From: Guptibacillus hwajinpoensis
GTDB taxonomy: Bacteria > Bacillota > Bacilli > Bacillales > Bacillaceae_O
DNA: 40,514 nucleotides
Direction of reading: 5' to 3'
Assembly: GCA_016841765.1 (NCBI GenBank)
Contig: JAENYN010000042.1
Span: 1 to 40,514, forward strand
Shown here: one piece after another, positions 27,076 through 35,851 of the stretch
Position numbering within the stretch: position 1 is the stretch's first letter
How the letters are laid out: every line of letters starts with the position of its first letter
Program-made: the position numbers and the translations under genes
The notes under the pieces: model-generated
Told to the model about the DNA's origin: nothing
Databases searched by the model: none
What the model saw: only the letters and a program-made list of their open reading frames with translations

Positions 27076-27561
27076 TTAGCGGACAATCCACAAGAAATAT
27101 CCAATCATAAAAACCATCACTGCCGCTTTCATTGCAGCGCCTGCCAAAAATGCGGCTAATGCAGCCATTGCCACTTTAAATGCCTGTCGGACCGATGATC
27201 GATTTAAAAGCCACTCTGCCAGAAAAGCACCGGCAAGCGGGCCAATAATTATTCCAAACGGCGGCAAAAGAAACGGTCCGATGATTAGACCGGCAATGCT
27301 TCCCCTGACAGCATACTTCGACCCTCCCGAACGCTCCACACCCAGCCAGTTGGCGAGATAATCGGATAAGAACAGAAAAAGCAGCAAAATACCTTCCACA
27401 ATCCAAAATGAAACTGTGAACGGTTCAAATGAAAAAAAGATACCATACAACACAAAACCGCCGGCAATAAACAATACAACAGGTATAACGGGGTACACCA
27501 GGCCAATGAAAGCGGCCAGGAATGCTGCAAAAATAAGAATCCAGTAAAAAATGTCCATCAT
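27076..27561 (-). CDS. yqgC: YqgC, DUF456 membrane protein
   Basis: 161 residues, nearly all hydrophobic, with four or five membrane segments. The DUF456 glycine-rich pattern GSIAGLIIGPFLLPPFGIII is followed by GPLAGAFLAEWL and a C-terminal helix. Function unknown. Two adjacent ATGs (27561, 27558) share a GGAGGG site; the second is better spaced. Repeat copy 3 begins just upstream of that site, so the promoter must lie in the repeat or the gene is read through from 27787-29421. Position matches YqgC of B. subtilis. Confidence 0.85.
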   Translation of the reverse strand: MMDIFYWILIFAAFLAAFIGLVYPVIPVVLFIAGGFVLYGIFFSFEPFTVSFWIVEGILLLFLFLSDYLANWLGVERSGGSKYAVRGSIAGLIIGPFLLPPFGIIIGPLAGAFLAEWLLNRSSVRQAFKVAMAALAAFLAGAAMKAAVMVFMIGYFLWIVR

Positions 27562-27574
27562 TACTGCCCTCCAA

Positions 27575-27754
27575 TGAACAAAAGCGCAAGGCGCCTGCTT
27601 AGCGGCGTACGCATAAGCGGGGGTACCCGCAGGAAGGTGATCTTTCCTTTCCGGAGGGGATCACTGCTTATGACGATAGCCGCTGGCGCCTGGAGCTGGA
27701 TGGCTCCCTTCTCGCTTTTTATCCGCAACGCAAAAATTTTATAATTTCCTTAAC
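27575..27754 (+). repeat. Family-1 palindromic repeat, copy 3
   Basis: 180 bp from tgaacaaaagcgcaagg to tttccttaac. It occupies almost the whole gap between the Na/Pi cotransporter terminator and the yqgC ribosome binding site. Its 3' end abuts that terminator's T-tract. The nested arms are nearly perfect, with one base change (CACTGC for CACCGC). Confidence 0.88.
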
Positions 27755-27761
27755 AGATAAA

Positions 27762-27781
27762 AGGCAGGGAATCCCCTGCCT
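27762..27781 (-). terminator. Terminator of the Na/Pi cotransporter gene
   Basis: AGGCAGGG / CCCTGCCT, an 8-bp stem with a 4-nt loop, then TTTTATCTG on the minus strand, 6 bp past the stop codon. Confidence 0.85.
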
Positions 27782-27786
27782 CAGTA

Positions 27787-29421
27787 TTATTCTTCTTCTC
27801 CAATTACAGCTTCCGCGATGTTGACTGAATGGTCGCCAACCCGCTCAAGATTGCTGATGATATCAACAAAGACAATGCCTGCTGAAGCTGAGCAGCTGCC
27901 TTCATTCAAACGAAGGATATGCTGCTTCCTGAATGTTCTTTCCATTTTATCGATCTGATCTTCCTTTTCCACGACTTCACGTGCCGCTTCTACATCCATA
28001 TCACTCAGCGATTGAATCGCTTGCCGCAGGGTGGAAATCGTCAGAGTGAACATATTATCAAGATCATTCATTGCATCATCCGTCATCTTAACTTTATTTG
28101 CAATCTGATATTCCACAAGTTCAACAACATTTTCCACATGGTCACCGACCCGTTCAATGTCCCGTACTGAATCCATCAATACCGAATGGGCTTCAGATTC
28201 CTGGTCAGATAAGGAAGCGGAAGAAAGATCAACAAGATAGTCGGTAATTTTCCGGTCGAGATTATTGATTGCTTCTTCAAGCTGTCTTGCCATATCAGCA
28301 TGCTTGGGCTGTTTAGTTTTTAAAAATTGATTTGATTCTTCCAGGCCCTTAGCAGAGAATTCTGCCATACGGAGCACTTCCTCTTTTGCCTGGCCGAGTG
28401 CCAGCGAAGCGGATTGCTGAATAAAAATCGGATCGAGGTGCTTTGGTTTGTATTCAACAAACGAATCCTCTCCCGGTATTAGCTTGGTTACGATCATTGC
28501 AAGCATTGCAATGAATGGAAACTGAATAATGGTATTCGTTGTATTAAATATGCCGTGGCCAAACGCGATTGTCATTTTCGGATTCAGGCCAAGCGCCGTT
28601 TGTAGAAATGCTATGACATCCGAATACACCGGCAAAATGATCAGGAAAATCGTCGTTCCGATAAGGTTGAAGAGAACATGCGTAAGCGCCGCGCGGCGGG
28701 CAGCGATACTTGCACCTATTGACGCAAGAACGGCCGTTATTGTTGTCCCGATATTATCACCGAATAGCACGGGCAGGGCAGCATCCAAATCCATAGCCCC
28801 CTGGCTGAACAGCTCCTGGAGTATGCCGATTGTCGCACTTGAACTCTGGACGACGACTGTGAATACAGTCCCAATCACAACTCCAAGAAGTGGATTATGG
28901 CTCATGTCTACTGTAAGCTGCTGAAACGCTTCAAGCGAACGGAGCGGTTTCATTCCGGTTCCCATCAACTCAAGTCCGTAAAACAGGGCGCCAAATCCGA
29001 AAACACTTTGCCCAAGGTACTGCAATTTCTGATTTTTAAAGAAAAATATCAGGATAGAGCCAATCGCAATAATCGGAAGGGCATAATCTTTAATTTTAAT
29101 ACCGATAATGAATGCTGTCACAGTGGTCCCGATATTTGCGCCCATAATGACTCCGATAGCCTGCTTCAATGTCATGAAGCCGGCATTTACAAGTCCAACA
29201 GTCAATACAGTTGTCCCCGAACTGCTCTGAATCAGGACTGTCACAATGACACCCGCCAAAACACCCATGAATGGGTTCGTTGTGAACTTGTCCAGAATAT
29301 CGCGCAGTCTGTCTCCAGCTGATTTTTGCAAGCCGTCCCCCATGAACTTTATGCCAAAGAGGAAAATCCCGAGCCCGCCGATGAACTCAAAGATCATCGA
29401 TTGAATGTCCAATTCCACCAA
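27787..29421 (-). CDS. Na/Pi cotransporter family protein with PhoU-like tail (NptA/YjbB type)
   Basis: 544 residues. Two inverted Na/Pi-cotransporter repeats each show the QSSS signature (VLIQSSSGTTVLTVG near 65; VVVQSSSATIGILQ near 190), within about eight membrane segments spanning 10-310. Residues 340-540 form a PhoU-like helical domain, including RDIERVGDHVENVVEL and SNLERVGDHSVNIAEA. Members move phosphate with sodium, often outward. Start at TTG 29421 (GAGGGG 7 nt upstream); GTG 29418 is possible. With pst-phoU, this gives the region two phosphate carriers and two PhoU domains. A weak promoter (TTTACA, 18 bp, GATAAT) lies at 29477-29506. Confidence 0.88.
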   Translation of the reverse strand: MVELDIQSMIFEFIGGLGIFLFGIKFMGDGLQKSAGDRLRDILDKFTTNPFMGVLAGVIVTVLIQSSSGTTVLTVGLVNAGFMTLKQAIGVIMGANIGTTVTAFIIGIKIKDYALPIIAIGSILIFFFKNQKLQYLGQSVFGFGALFYGLELMGTGMKPLRSLEAFQQLTVDMSHNPLLGVVIGTVFTVVVQSSSATIGILQELFSQGAMDLDAALPVLFGDNIGTTITAVLASIGASIAARRAALTHVLFNLIGTTIFLIILPVYSDVIAFLQTALGLNPKMTIAFGHGIFNTTNTIIQFPFIAMLAMIVTKLIPGEDSFVEYKPKHLDPIFIQQSASLALGQAKEEVLRMAEFSAKGLEESNQFLKTKQPKHADMARQLEEAINNLDRKITDYLVDLSSASLSDQESEAHSVLMDSVRDIERVGDHVENVVELVEYQIANKVKMTDDAMNDLDNMFTLTISTLRQAIQSLSDMDVEAAREVVEKEDQIDKMERTFRKQHILRLNEGSCSASAGIVFVDIISNLERVGDHSVNIAEAVIGEEE

Positions 29422-29573
29422 AATTCAACCCCTCGAGTAAATTTTATCATTCGACAATTATCAACACACCTCCACTATTATCTTGTAATACCCGTTTGTT
29501 TGTAAAGATATTTCTCCTATTTTCTTAACAAAAAATTAATATCTGCTTTACAGTCATGATTTTCTACTTCCTA

Positions 29574-29601
29574 TTGCCGCTGCCAAATTTACTGGTACAA
29601 T
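29574..29601 (+). promoter_or_regulatory. Candidate promoter of yqgB
   Basis: TTGCCG, 16-bp spacer, TACAAT, ending about 36 bp before the yqgB start. It fits a housekeeping promoter; the -35 is only a partial match. Confidence 0.5.
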
Positions 29602-29637
29602 TGAAGTTAGCAGCAGAGAGAAAAAGGATGTGTAAGT

Positions 29638-30423
29638 ATGAATGTTTTCAAGCAATTTTATATGAGCTTTGCCTCACCGAAAACAATGGCAGCTTTCCGG
29701 TTTCAGGGCATCGGAAAGACAATTTTATATGTTTTTGTCATGATGCTCATTTCCATGATCCCAGCCTTTATTTCGATATCAATTTCAATAAATGCCTGGC
29801 TGGATGAAACCACGGTGCTCATGTCTGAGGAACTCCCTCCGTTTGAAATAGTCAATGGCGAATTGACCTCGCAGGCTGACAAACCTATCATCAGGGAGGA
29901 ACAGGACTTTACATTTGTATTTGATTCGACCGGTAAACTTCGCAGTAATGATATCAATCAATATGACAATGCGCTCGCATTACTTAAGCACCAGGCAGTC
30001 TATAAGATGGGAACCGAAACCCAGAGCCTTCCTTATGAAGGGCTTAGCGGAATGGAAATGAGCAAGGAAAGGCTTCTTTCTTTTTTACAGGAAAGCGATG
30101 ATCTTCTGTATATTTTGTTGCCGATTTTATTTGTGATTATGTATATTTTCCAAACCGGCTTCAAATTTATCGGCATCACTGTGCTTGCCCTTATCGGGAT
30201 AATGATTGCCAAATCCCTGGCGAGGAAACTGACGTTCAAACATTTATGGGTGATGTCGGCTTATGCAGTGACCATCCCGACCATCTTCTTTGCTCTCGTC
30301 AATGCAATCGGCATCATGATACCGTTTTCCTTCTTATTATATTGGTTCACGGCAATTATCATCCTTTATCTGATTGTAAAGGAAGTTCCGCTTCCAAAAT
30401 CCAAACGTCCTGATGGGCCTTAA
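29638..30423 (+). CDS. yqgB: YqgB, DUF1189 membrane protein
   Basis: 261 residues. One membrane helix near 28-50 is followed by an extracytoplasmic domain of about 110 residues (rich in Glu and Asp, IREEQDFTFVFDSTGKL). Four more helices fill residues 155-250, and the tail is basic. This layout is that of the DUF1189 family. Function unknown. The start has an AAAGGA site. Its position between sodA/yqgC and yqfZ matches B. subtilis YqgB. A 39-bp end fragment of the family-2 repeat begins 5 bp after the stop. Confidence 0.82.
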   Translation: MNVFKQFYMSFASPKTMAAFRFQGIGKTILYVFVMMLISMIPAFISISISINAWLDETTVLMSEELPPFEIVNGELTSQADKPIIREEQDFTFVFDSTGKLRSNDINQYDNALALLKHQAVYKMGTETQSLPYEGLSGMEMSKERLLSFLQESDDLLYILLPILFVIMYIFQTGFKFIGITVLALIGIMIAKSLARKLTFKHLWVMSAYAVTIPTIFFALVNAIGIMIPFSFLLYWFTAIIILYLIVKEVPLPKSKRPDGP

Positions 30424-30428
30424 ATCAA

Positions 30429-30467
30429 GGTTCTGTTAAACGCTAGTGTTGATTTCCGTTGCAGGTA
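30429..30467 (+). repeat. Solo left-end fragment of the family-2 element
   Basis: 39 bp starting ggttctgttaaac and ending gttgcaggta, identical to 40341-40379 at 37 of 39 positions. The rest of the element is missing. It lies between the yqgB stop and the bidirectional terminator, that is, just beyond the minus-strand end of the NfeD gene's terminator. Confidence 0.8.
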
Positions 30468-30482
30468 AACACAAATTTTGAA

Positions 30483-30512
30483 ATGCCCGGAGCTCAGAAG
30501 AGCTCCGGGCAT
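30483..30512. terminator. Bidirectional terminator between yqgB and the NfeD-like gene
   Basis: ATGCCCGGAGCTC / GAGCTCCGGGCAT, a 13-bp perfect stem with a 4-nt loop. TTTTCTTTTT follows on the plus strand and TTTCAAAATTT on the minus strand, serving both convergent genes. Confidence 0.9.
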
Positions 30513-30542
30513 TTTCTTTTTAGCCGATCATTTTATACAGCA

Positions 30543-31199
30543 TCAGTCGTTAAGTTCATCATCAGATCCCCTGGCAGCCGGACTAACAACTATTTTTGTG
30601 CCATCTACTGAAACAACTTTAACTTCCCTGCCTGATTCCAGCCACTTTCCATCCGACACAGCACTGTAGGACTGACCGTCGACTTCAATTGTTCCGACTG
30701 GATGAAAAGGCGTTTTCGTAATCCCAATCTTCCCGACGAGATTACGGTATCCCTGATTTATTGAATTATAGCCCGTTTCTCCTGTCAGCCTGTCTTTCAG
30801 TGTCACCTTTTGCCATAGATCACGGTGTGGAAATATTTTCAAAAACACAAGGGAAGCGGCTGCTCCCAGCACAAGCCCTGATCCGGCTAAAAATCCATAT
30901 ATCCAACCCGGGGCGGGCAGGGCGACAGATCCGACCATAAGGATCAAACCAATGACAGCAAGGGTTCCGTCATTCACCAGCTTCCCATCAATAATAATCA
31001 TGACAAGCCCCGCAATAAATGCTGCCGCAGTCCAGGCAGCTGTCACTTCTGATAAATGATATGAAAAGTAAAAGACCATAAGGCCAGCCCCGACAAGTCC
31101 GAATATCCCCTTCGCTTTTACAAGGAGTTCCCCAAATAAAAATAATGATGCCAGCAGCATGACGAAAAAACCCGCTGCCGGATAAGCCAGCCATTCCAT
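30543..31199 (-). CDS. NfeD-like membrane protein
   Basis: 218 residues from ATG 31199, with AAGGGGGA 7 nt upstream; the open frame extends 66 codons further, but that part crosses the divergent yqfZ and is not protein-like. About five membrane segments (5-150) are followed by a C-terminal beta-rich OB-fold of about 70 residues (VGKIGITKTPFHPVGTIEVD ... GREVKVVSVDGTKIVV), the NfeD signature. NfeD proteins usually partner with flotillin-like or stomatin-like proteins; none is adjacent here. The first segment lacks the serine-protease domain of long NfeD forms. Confidence 0.85.
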   Translation of the reverse strand: MEWLAYPAAGFFVMLLASLFLFGELLVKAKGIFGLVGAGLMVFYFSYHLSEVTAAWTAAAFIAGLVMIIIDGKLVNDGTLAVIGLILMVGSVALPAPGWIYGFLAGSGLVLGAAASLVFLKIFPHRDLWQKVTLKDRLTGETGYNSINQGYRNLVGKIGITKTPFHPVGTIEVDGQSYSAVSDGKWLESGREVKVVSVDGTKIVVSPAARGSDDELND

Positions 31200-31321
31200 A
31201 CGACTTCCCCCTTCATAAGTATCATGGATATTATGATATACGATTTTCCGGATAAATAGTTTCATTTTGTCATGTTCATAAGATGGACAAGCATATAGTG
31301 TTAACAAAGGGGGCTGGCAAA

Positions 31322-31648
31322 ATGAAACGGCTTTTGCTTGCAGGCTTCGCCTGTCTTGTTTTCTATACCATCTATTTCGATCTGACAACCGGAACACTGC
31401 CCTCCAGCACTGTCCCGGCTATTCATACCGCGGCGGCTGACAAACCCGGAGACCGGTCTGATGTCCGTTATCAAAACCGGATAGTCAAACCGGGTGACAC
31501 CGTCCTTTCAGTTGTAGAGGAAATCCACGATGGTACAAGTCCGGTGCCCATCGATCAGGTGGTCTCCGATTTTGAAGCCTTGAACCCGGATGAAACCATT
31601 ACCGCTCTCCATATTGGCAAAACATATCGTTTCCCTTATTATAAATAA
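31322..31648 (+). CDS. yqfZ: YqfZ, LysM-domain protein
   Basis: 108 residues from ATG 31322, with AAGGGGG 7 nt upstream; the frame is open 13 codons earlier without a site. A hydrophobic N-terminus (about 3-18) acts as a signal peptide or anchor. A LysM-like domain follows at 60-105 (VKPGDTVLSVVEEIHDG ... LHIGKTYRFP), expected to bind peptidoglycan. In B. subtilis the homologue is expressed in the forespore; that regulation is inferred here. It is divergent from the NfeD gene and lies 103 bp upstream of ispG. Confidence 0.82.
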   Translation: MKRLLLAGFACLVFYTIYFDLTTGTLPSSTVPAIHTAAADKPGDRSDVRYQNRIVKPGDTVLSVVEEIHDGTSPVPIDQVVSDFEALNPDETITALHIGKTYRFPYYK

Positions 31649-31751
31649 CGGTTTCCATATTTAATCCTTGCAGCTTCTAAAAAATTGAAGTAGCCTTTAT
31701 AATGGAGAAGTAACTCATGTACATTGATTATGAATAAGGAGCGATCACGGC

Positions 31752-32840
31752 ATGAATGAAATCACACATCGCACAAAAACCCGTCCGGTGAAAGTTGGAA
31801 ACCTGACAATCGGCGGAAACAATGAGGTTGTCGTCCAGAGCATGACAACGACCAAAACCCATGATGTGGAGGCAACAGTCGCGGAAATACACCGGTTAGA
31901 AGAAGCCGGCTGCCAGATTGTGCGGGTAGCTTGCCCGGACGAACGCGCTGCCGATGCCATTCCTGAAATCAAAAAAAGAATTAATATCCCGCTTGTGGTC
32001 GATATCCATTTCAACTATAAATTGGCGTTGAAAGCAATTGAAGGGGGAGCCGATAAAATCCGGATCAATCCAGGCAACATCGGACGCCGTGAAAAAGTCG
32101 AAGCTGTTGTAAAAGCCGCAAAAGAGCGCGGCGTCCCAATTCGGATCGGTGTCAACGCCGGCTCTCTTGAGAAGCGGATTCTTGAGAAATATGGATATCC
32201 AACTGCTGATGGGATGGTCGAAAGCGCCCTTCACCACATCAAAATCCTGGAGGATCTCGATTTCCATGATATCATCGTTTCCTTGAAGGCTTCCGATGTA
32301 AACCTGGCAATCGAGGCATATGAAAAAGCGTCCCGTGCTTTTGATTACCCTCTCCACCTTGGCATCACCGAATCCGGGACATTGTTCGCCGGCACAGTAA
32401 AAAGCGCAGCCGGTCTTGGTGCCATTCTCAGCAAGGGCATCGGCAATACAGTCAGAATCTCTTTAAGTGCCGATCCTGTTGAAGAAGTGAAAGTCGCACG
32501 GGAATTACTGAAATCATTCGGGCTGGCATCAAATGCCGCAACATTGATTTCATGCCCGACTTGCGGCCGGATTGAAATTGACCTGATCAGCATAGCAAAT
32601 GAAGTGGAAGAATATATTTCCACAATCAAGGCGCCAATTAAGGTTGCCGTTCTCGGCTGTGCCGTGAACGGCCCGGGAGAAGCACGTGAAGCAGATATCG
32701 GCATTGCCGGTGCCCGCGGAGAAGGACTGCTCTTCCGCCATGGAGAAATTATCCGAAAAGTGCCTGAAGAAACAATGGTCGATGAACTAAAAAAAGAAGT
32801 CGACAAAATCGCGGAAGAATACTTTTTACAGCAGAAATGA
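31752..32840 (+). CDS. ispG: 4-hydroxy-3-methylbut-2-en-1-yl diphosphate synthase IspG
   Basis: 362 residues. It makes HMBPP from MEcPP in the non-mevalonate isoprenoid pathway, with a [4Fe-4S] cluster. The N-terminal TIM barrel starts [17 protein letters not shown]. Cluster ligands are the two Cys in [11 protein letters not shown] and one in [13 protein letters not shown], plus the Glu after it. This is the short bacterial form without the plant insert. AAGGAG precedes ATG by 10 nt. The TGA stop is also the first three bases of family-1 repeat copy 4, so no 3' untranslated spacer separates them. Confidence 0.96.
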   Translation: MNEITHRTKTRPVKVGNLTIGGNNEVVVQSMTTTKTHDVEATVAEIHRLEEAGCQIVRVACPDERAADAIPEIKKRINIPLVVDIHFNYKLALKAIEGGADKIRINPGNIGRREKVEAVVKAAKERGVPIRIGVNAGSLEKRILEKYGYPTADGMVESALHHIKILEDLDFHDIIVSLKASDVNLAIEAYEKASRAFDYPLHLGITESGTLFAGTVKSAAGLGAILSKGIGNTVRISLSADPVEEVKVARELLKSFGLASNAATLISCPTCGRIEIDLISIANEVEEYISTIKAPIKVAVLGCAVNGPGEAREADIGIAGARGEGLLFRHGEIIRKVPEETMVDELKKEVDKIAEEYFLQQK

Positions 32841-32962
32841 ACAAAAGCGCAAGGCGCCCGCTTAGCGGCGTACGCATAAGCGGGAGTACCCGCAGGAAAG
32901 TGATCTTTCCTTCCGGAGGGGATCACCGCTTATGACGATAGCCGCTGGCGCCTGGAGCTGGA
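32838..32962 (+). repeat. Family-1 palindromic repeat, copy 4 (3'-truncated, tandem)
   Basis: 125 bp from the ispG stop codon to ctggagctgga. It has the complete paired-arm portion with perfect outer arms but lacks the 3' tail (gactccc ... ttccttaac). Copy 5 follows without a gap, so the pair is a head-to-tail duplication of the first 125 bp. Confidence 0.88.
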
Positions 32963-33141
32963 TGAACAAAAGCGCAGGGCGCCCGCTTAGCGGCGTACGC
33001 ATAAGCGGGGGTACCCGCAGGAAGGTGAACTTTCCTTCCGGAGGGGATCACCGCTTATGACGATAGCCGCTGGCGGCTGGAGCTGGATGACTCTCTTCCC
33101 GCTTTTTATCCACAACGGAAAAATTTTCTAATTTCCTTAAG
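32963..33141 (+). repeat. Family-1 palindromic repeat, copy 5
   Basis: 179 bp, full length. The 3' tail ends at the T-tract of the yqfX terminator. A few arm mismatches (GGTGAAC for GGTGATC; GGCGGC for GGCGCC) make it a slightly weaker palindrome than copy 4. The 32841-33195 stretch contains only these repeats and the terminator. Confidence 0.88.
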
Positions 33142-33149
33142 AAAAACAA

Positions 33150-33175
33150 AAGCCTGGCGCCAAGCGCCAGGCTTT
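33150..33175. terminator. Terminator between ispG and yqfX
   Basis: AAAGCCTGGCGC / GCGCCAGGCTTT, a 12-bp stem with a short loop and T-runs on both strands. It lies 20 bp past the yqfX stop and beyond the repeats after ispG. Confidence 0.88.
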
Positions 33176-33195
33176 TTCATAAGGTTATTGTTCCT

Positions 33196-33615
33196 CTAAA
33201 AAAACGGGGCAAAAAACAGGTTGATCGCGACAGAAGCGATACCTATCCCTATTGCCCAGGAACCAAGTGCGGCAGCTCCCCTGCGGCGGGCGACAAATCC
33301 GACAATGATGCCGGCTGCCCCCAGCAATACAGGAAATATAAACAGTGAGATAACGGAGAGAGCAAGTGCAGTATAGCCGGCTCCCCGTCCTTCAGTGGCC
33401 GTATCATCATCGCCCTCAAAACCGTTCTCACCAATCATGCGGTTTTCATCATCGTCTCTTTCCGTATAAGCTCCCGTACCCGCGGTGTCCGCTACCGGGA
33501 CAGCGACTTCGCCAGCAGTTTCTTCCGAATAATCATCTTGACCAGCTCTGTTCATCGCTTCTTCCTGCCCGCCGTATAAAAGGGCATCTCCTTTATCTTC
33601 CATTCGTTCCGGCAT
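33196..33615 (-). CDS. yqfX: YqfX-like membrane protein
   Basis: 139 residues. The first 75 are hydrophilic and very acidic (DDDENRM, GFEGDDDTATEGRG). Two membrane segments follow (TALALSVISLFIFPVLLGAA and GSWAIGIGIASVAINLFFAP), separated by a basic loop (ARRRG), a hairpin layout like DUF4190-type proteins. The size, position between ispG and zur, and C-terminal pattern match what I recall of B. subtilis YqfX. Function unknown. CGAGGG lies 5 nt before ATG. YqfW, next in B. subtilis, is absent. Confidence 0.75.
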   Translation of the reverse strand: MPERMEDKGDALLYGGQEEAMNRAGQDDYSEETAGEVAVPVADTAGTGAYTERDDDENRMIGENGFEGDDDTATEGRGAGYTALALSVISLFIFPVLLGAAGIIVGFVARRRGAAALGSWAIGIGIASVAINLFFAPFF

Positions 33616-33767
33616 ACTATCCCTCGCTTTCTGTTATGAGGAGCATTTATAGTATGGGCAAAAGCGAAGCGATTATTGGTGTTAATGTTTGCTTGTTGGA
33701 CACGCTTCGAACATGCAAGGGAACAGCCGGCCTCGCCTGATAATCACACGTAAACTCAGCCGAGATG

Positions 33768-34181
33768 CTACTCAGCCGCACATTCCGGGCACCTGCCGTA
33801 TATTTCGAATTTATGGCCGGTGACATCGTACCCATTCAATTGCGGCATTTCTCTCATCGGACATAAATCGACCCGCTCCGTTTTGCCGCAATCGGTACAT
33901 ATGAAGTGATGATGATGTTCATTTGTCGAACAGCGGAACCGAAAATGCTTTTCACCTTCAAGCTCCGTCATTTCCAAGATGCCGAGGTCGGCAAATAATG
34001 AAAGATTGCGGTAAATTGTATCAAAGCTTAAACCAGGATAATCATCTTTCAAGTGAGAAAGAACGTCTTTTGCTGTCATATATCGGGTTGTGGAAAAGAA
34101 AAATTCCAATATATCCTTGCGCTTATCTGTATATTTATAACCCTGTTGCTTAAGCATTTGCAGTGCGCCTTTGACATTCAT
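33768..34181 (-). CDS. zur: Zinc uptake regulator Zur (Fur family)
   Basis: 137 residues. An N-terminal winged helix (YTDKRKDILEFF near 16-27; GLSFDTIYRNLSLF near 50-63) is followed by a dimerisation domain with a regulatory metal site (EHHHHFICTDC near 88-98) and a structural zinc site made of CTDC and CPEC pairs. Its place as last gene of a znuC-znuB-zur transcript, 18 bp after znuB, and the position equal to B. subtilis yqfV favour Zur over Fur or PerR. It is expected to repress its own operon when zinc is replete. Confidence 0.9.
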   Translation of the reverse strand: MNVKGALQMLKQQGYKYTDKRKDILEFFFSTTRYMTAKDVLSHLKDDYPGLSFDTIYRNLSLFADLGILEMTELEGEKHFRFRCSTNEHHHHFICTDCGKTERVDLCPMREMPQLNGYDVTGHKFEIYGRCPECAAE

Positions 34182-34199
34182 ATCAATTCACCTCAATAA

Positions 34200-35033
34200 T
34201 TAGCCCTGCCGGCTTTTTTTCAAAAATATCGCACCAACAAGAATGAGTATGGCGATGATGACAATCGTGCCGCCGGGTGCAAGGTCCAAATGATACGCGG
34301 CAAACAGGCCGCCGAGAACCGATATTTCACCAAATAATACAGAAAGAAAAATCGTTTGCTTGAATCCCTTCGCAATCCTGATGCTCGCGGCGGTCGGCAA
34401 TGTCATCAGTGAAGAAACGAGCAAGATGCCAACGATCCGCATGGAAGCCGCAATGATCAATGCAGCCATCAAAATAAATGCAAAGTGAATCGATTTCGCC
34501 TTGATGCCAGAAGCGACAGCGTGCTCTTCATCAAATGAAAGAAAAAACAGTTCTTTATAAAAAAGGACAATAATAACTGCAACCGCTATCGTTATTACAA
34601 AAATCGTCCAGAGATCCATTCGGCTGACAGCAGTCACGCTCCCAAATAAATAGCCGAACAAATCCGCATTGAAGCCATCAGCAAGTGAAATGAAAATGAC
34701 ACTTAAACCTACCCCGCCGGATAATATGATCGGCACCGCAAGCTCCTGATAATGTTTATATACACCCCTCAGCTTTTCCATGAACAACGATCCGATTACA
34801 GAAAAAACCATTCCCATATAAAGTGGATTTAAAAAAGCAAATCCGGCTGTCTGTTTCTGCAGAAGCATGCCGAATGCAATCCCTCCCAGTGTGATATGGG
34901 AGAGGGCATCAGCTATCAGCGACAGTCTCCTGACGACAATAAATACTCCCATAAGCGGGGCGAGCAGGCCAATCATCATTCCGGTGAAAAAGGCATTTTG
35001 CAGAAATTCATATTGAAACAAACTGGAAATCAT
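34200..35033 (-). CDS. znuB: Zinc ABC transporter permease ZnuB
   Basis: 277 residues from ATG 35033, chosen because AGGTGGG lies 7 nt upstream and overlaps the znuC stop; a GTG four codons earlier has no site. About eight membrane segments in the FecCD/ABC-3 metal-permease layout, with the early coupling region LAPLMGVFIVVRRLSLIADA and the conserved GGIAFG. It moves zinc (possibly manganese) captured by an external binding protein. No binding-protein gene (znuA) is adjacent, so one must be elsewhere. Confidence 0.88.
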   Translation of the reverse strand: MISSLFQYEFLQNAFFTGMMIGLLAPLMGVFIVVRRLSLIADALSHITLGGIAFGMLLQKQTAGFAFLNPLYMGMVFSVIGSLFMEKLRGVYKHYQELAVPIILSGGVGLSVIFISLADGFNADLFGYLFGSVTAVSRMDLWTIFVITIAVAVIIVLFYKELFFLSFDEEHAVASGIKAKSIHFAFILMAALIIAASMRIVGILLVSSLMTLPTAASIRIAKGFKQTIFLSVLFGEISVLGGLFAAYHLDLAPGGTIVIIAILILVGAIFLKKSRQG

Positions 35034-35047
35034 AAAGTGTCCCACCT

Positions 35048-35806
35048 TTAATGTTCATGTGTCAGGGTCTGGAGCTGATGACCGTAAAAACTTGAAAGTT
35101 CATCGTCTTTTAACTCATCAAATTCACAGGCATTCCCGTGGAAAAACATTTTTTTATTCAGGCAGGCAATGTGTGTCGCCTGCTCTGTAATTGTTCCGAT
35201 ATCATGTGTGACTAGCAAAATCGTGATCCCGCCTTCATGGAGCTTGTTCAAGAGCCCATAAAAGCTTTTTACATTATTGGTATCGATGCCGACTGTAGGC
35301 TCATCAAGAATTAACAGTTCCGGGTCGCTCACAAGTGCCCTTGCAATAAAGACGCGTTGCTGCTGGCCGCCGGACAGTTCCCCGATATTCCGGCCAGCAT
35401 AGTTTTCCATGCCGACCGTTTTAAGGGCTTGCATGATCTTTTCTTTATCGTGTTTTCGAAAAAAGCGGAACAAACCCATCTTCGAAACAAGGCCCATTCC
35501 GACCACTTCAGAAACAGTGGCCGGAAAACCGGTATTAAAGCTATTCGCTTTTTGGGACACATACCCGATTTTGAATCGCTGATGAAAAGACTTTGATGAA
35601 ACGCCGAACAAGTTGATTTCTCCATCCTGGACTTTCAAAAGGCCTAGCAGCAGCTTGATTAAGGTTGATTTACCCGAACCATTTGGCCCTACTAGACCGA
35701 TAAAAGCACCTTTAGGAATACAGAGATTTATATCCTCCAAAACGTTTTCCTGTTCGTATCTGTATGTCAAATTCTTTATCTCAACCAGGCAATCAGAATT
35801 ATTCAT
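35048..35806 (-). CDS. znuC: Zinc ABC transporter ATPase ZnuC
   Basis: 252 residues. Walker A GPNGSGKST near 40-48; signature LSGGQQQR near 139; Walker B LLILDEPTVGID near 160; switch His in LLVTHDIG. It energises ZnuB. GAGGGG lies 9 nt upstream of ATG. First gene of the znuC-znuB-zur operon, with a candidate Zur operator 45 bp upstream. Confidence 0.9.
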   Translation of the reverse strand: MNNSDCLVEIKNLTYRYEQENVLEDINLCIPKGAFIGLVGPNGSGKSTLIKLLLGLLKVQDGEINLFGVSSKSFHQRFKIGYVSQKANSFNTGFPATVSEVVGMGLVSKMGLFRFFRKHDKEKIMQALKTVGMENYAGRNIGELSGGQQQRVFIARALVSDPELLILDEPTVGIDTNNVKSFYGLLNKLHEGGITILLVTHDIGTITEQATHIACLNKKMFFHGNACEFDELKDDELSSFYGHQLQTLTHEH

Positions 35807-35851
35807 TCATTATTTCCCCTCTTCCCTTCCGGACTTTAACCGCAAGTGGTT

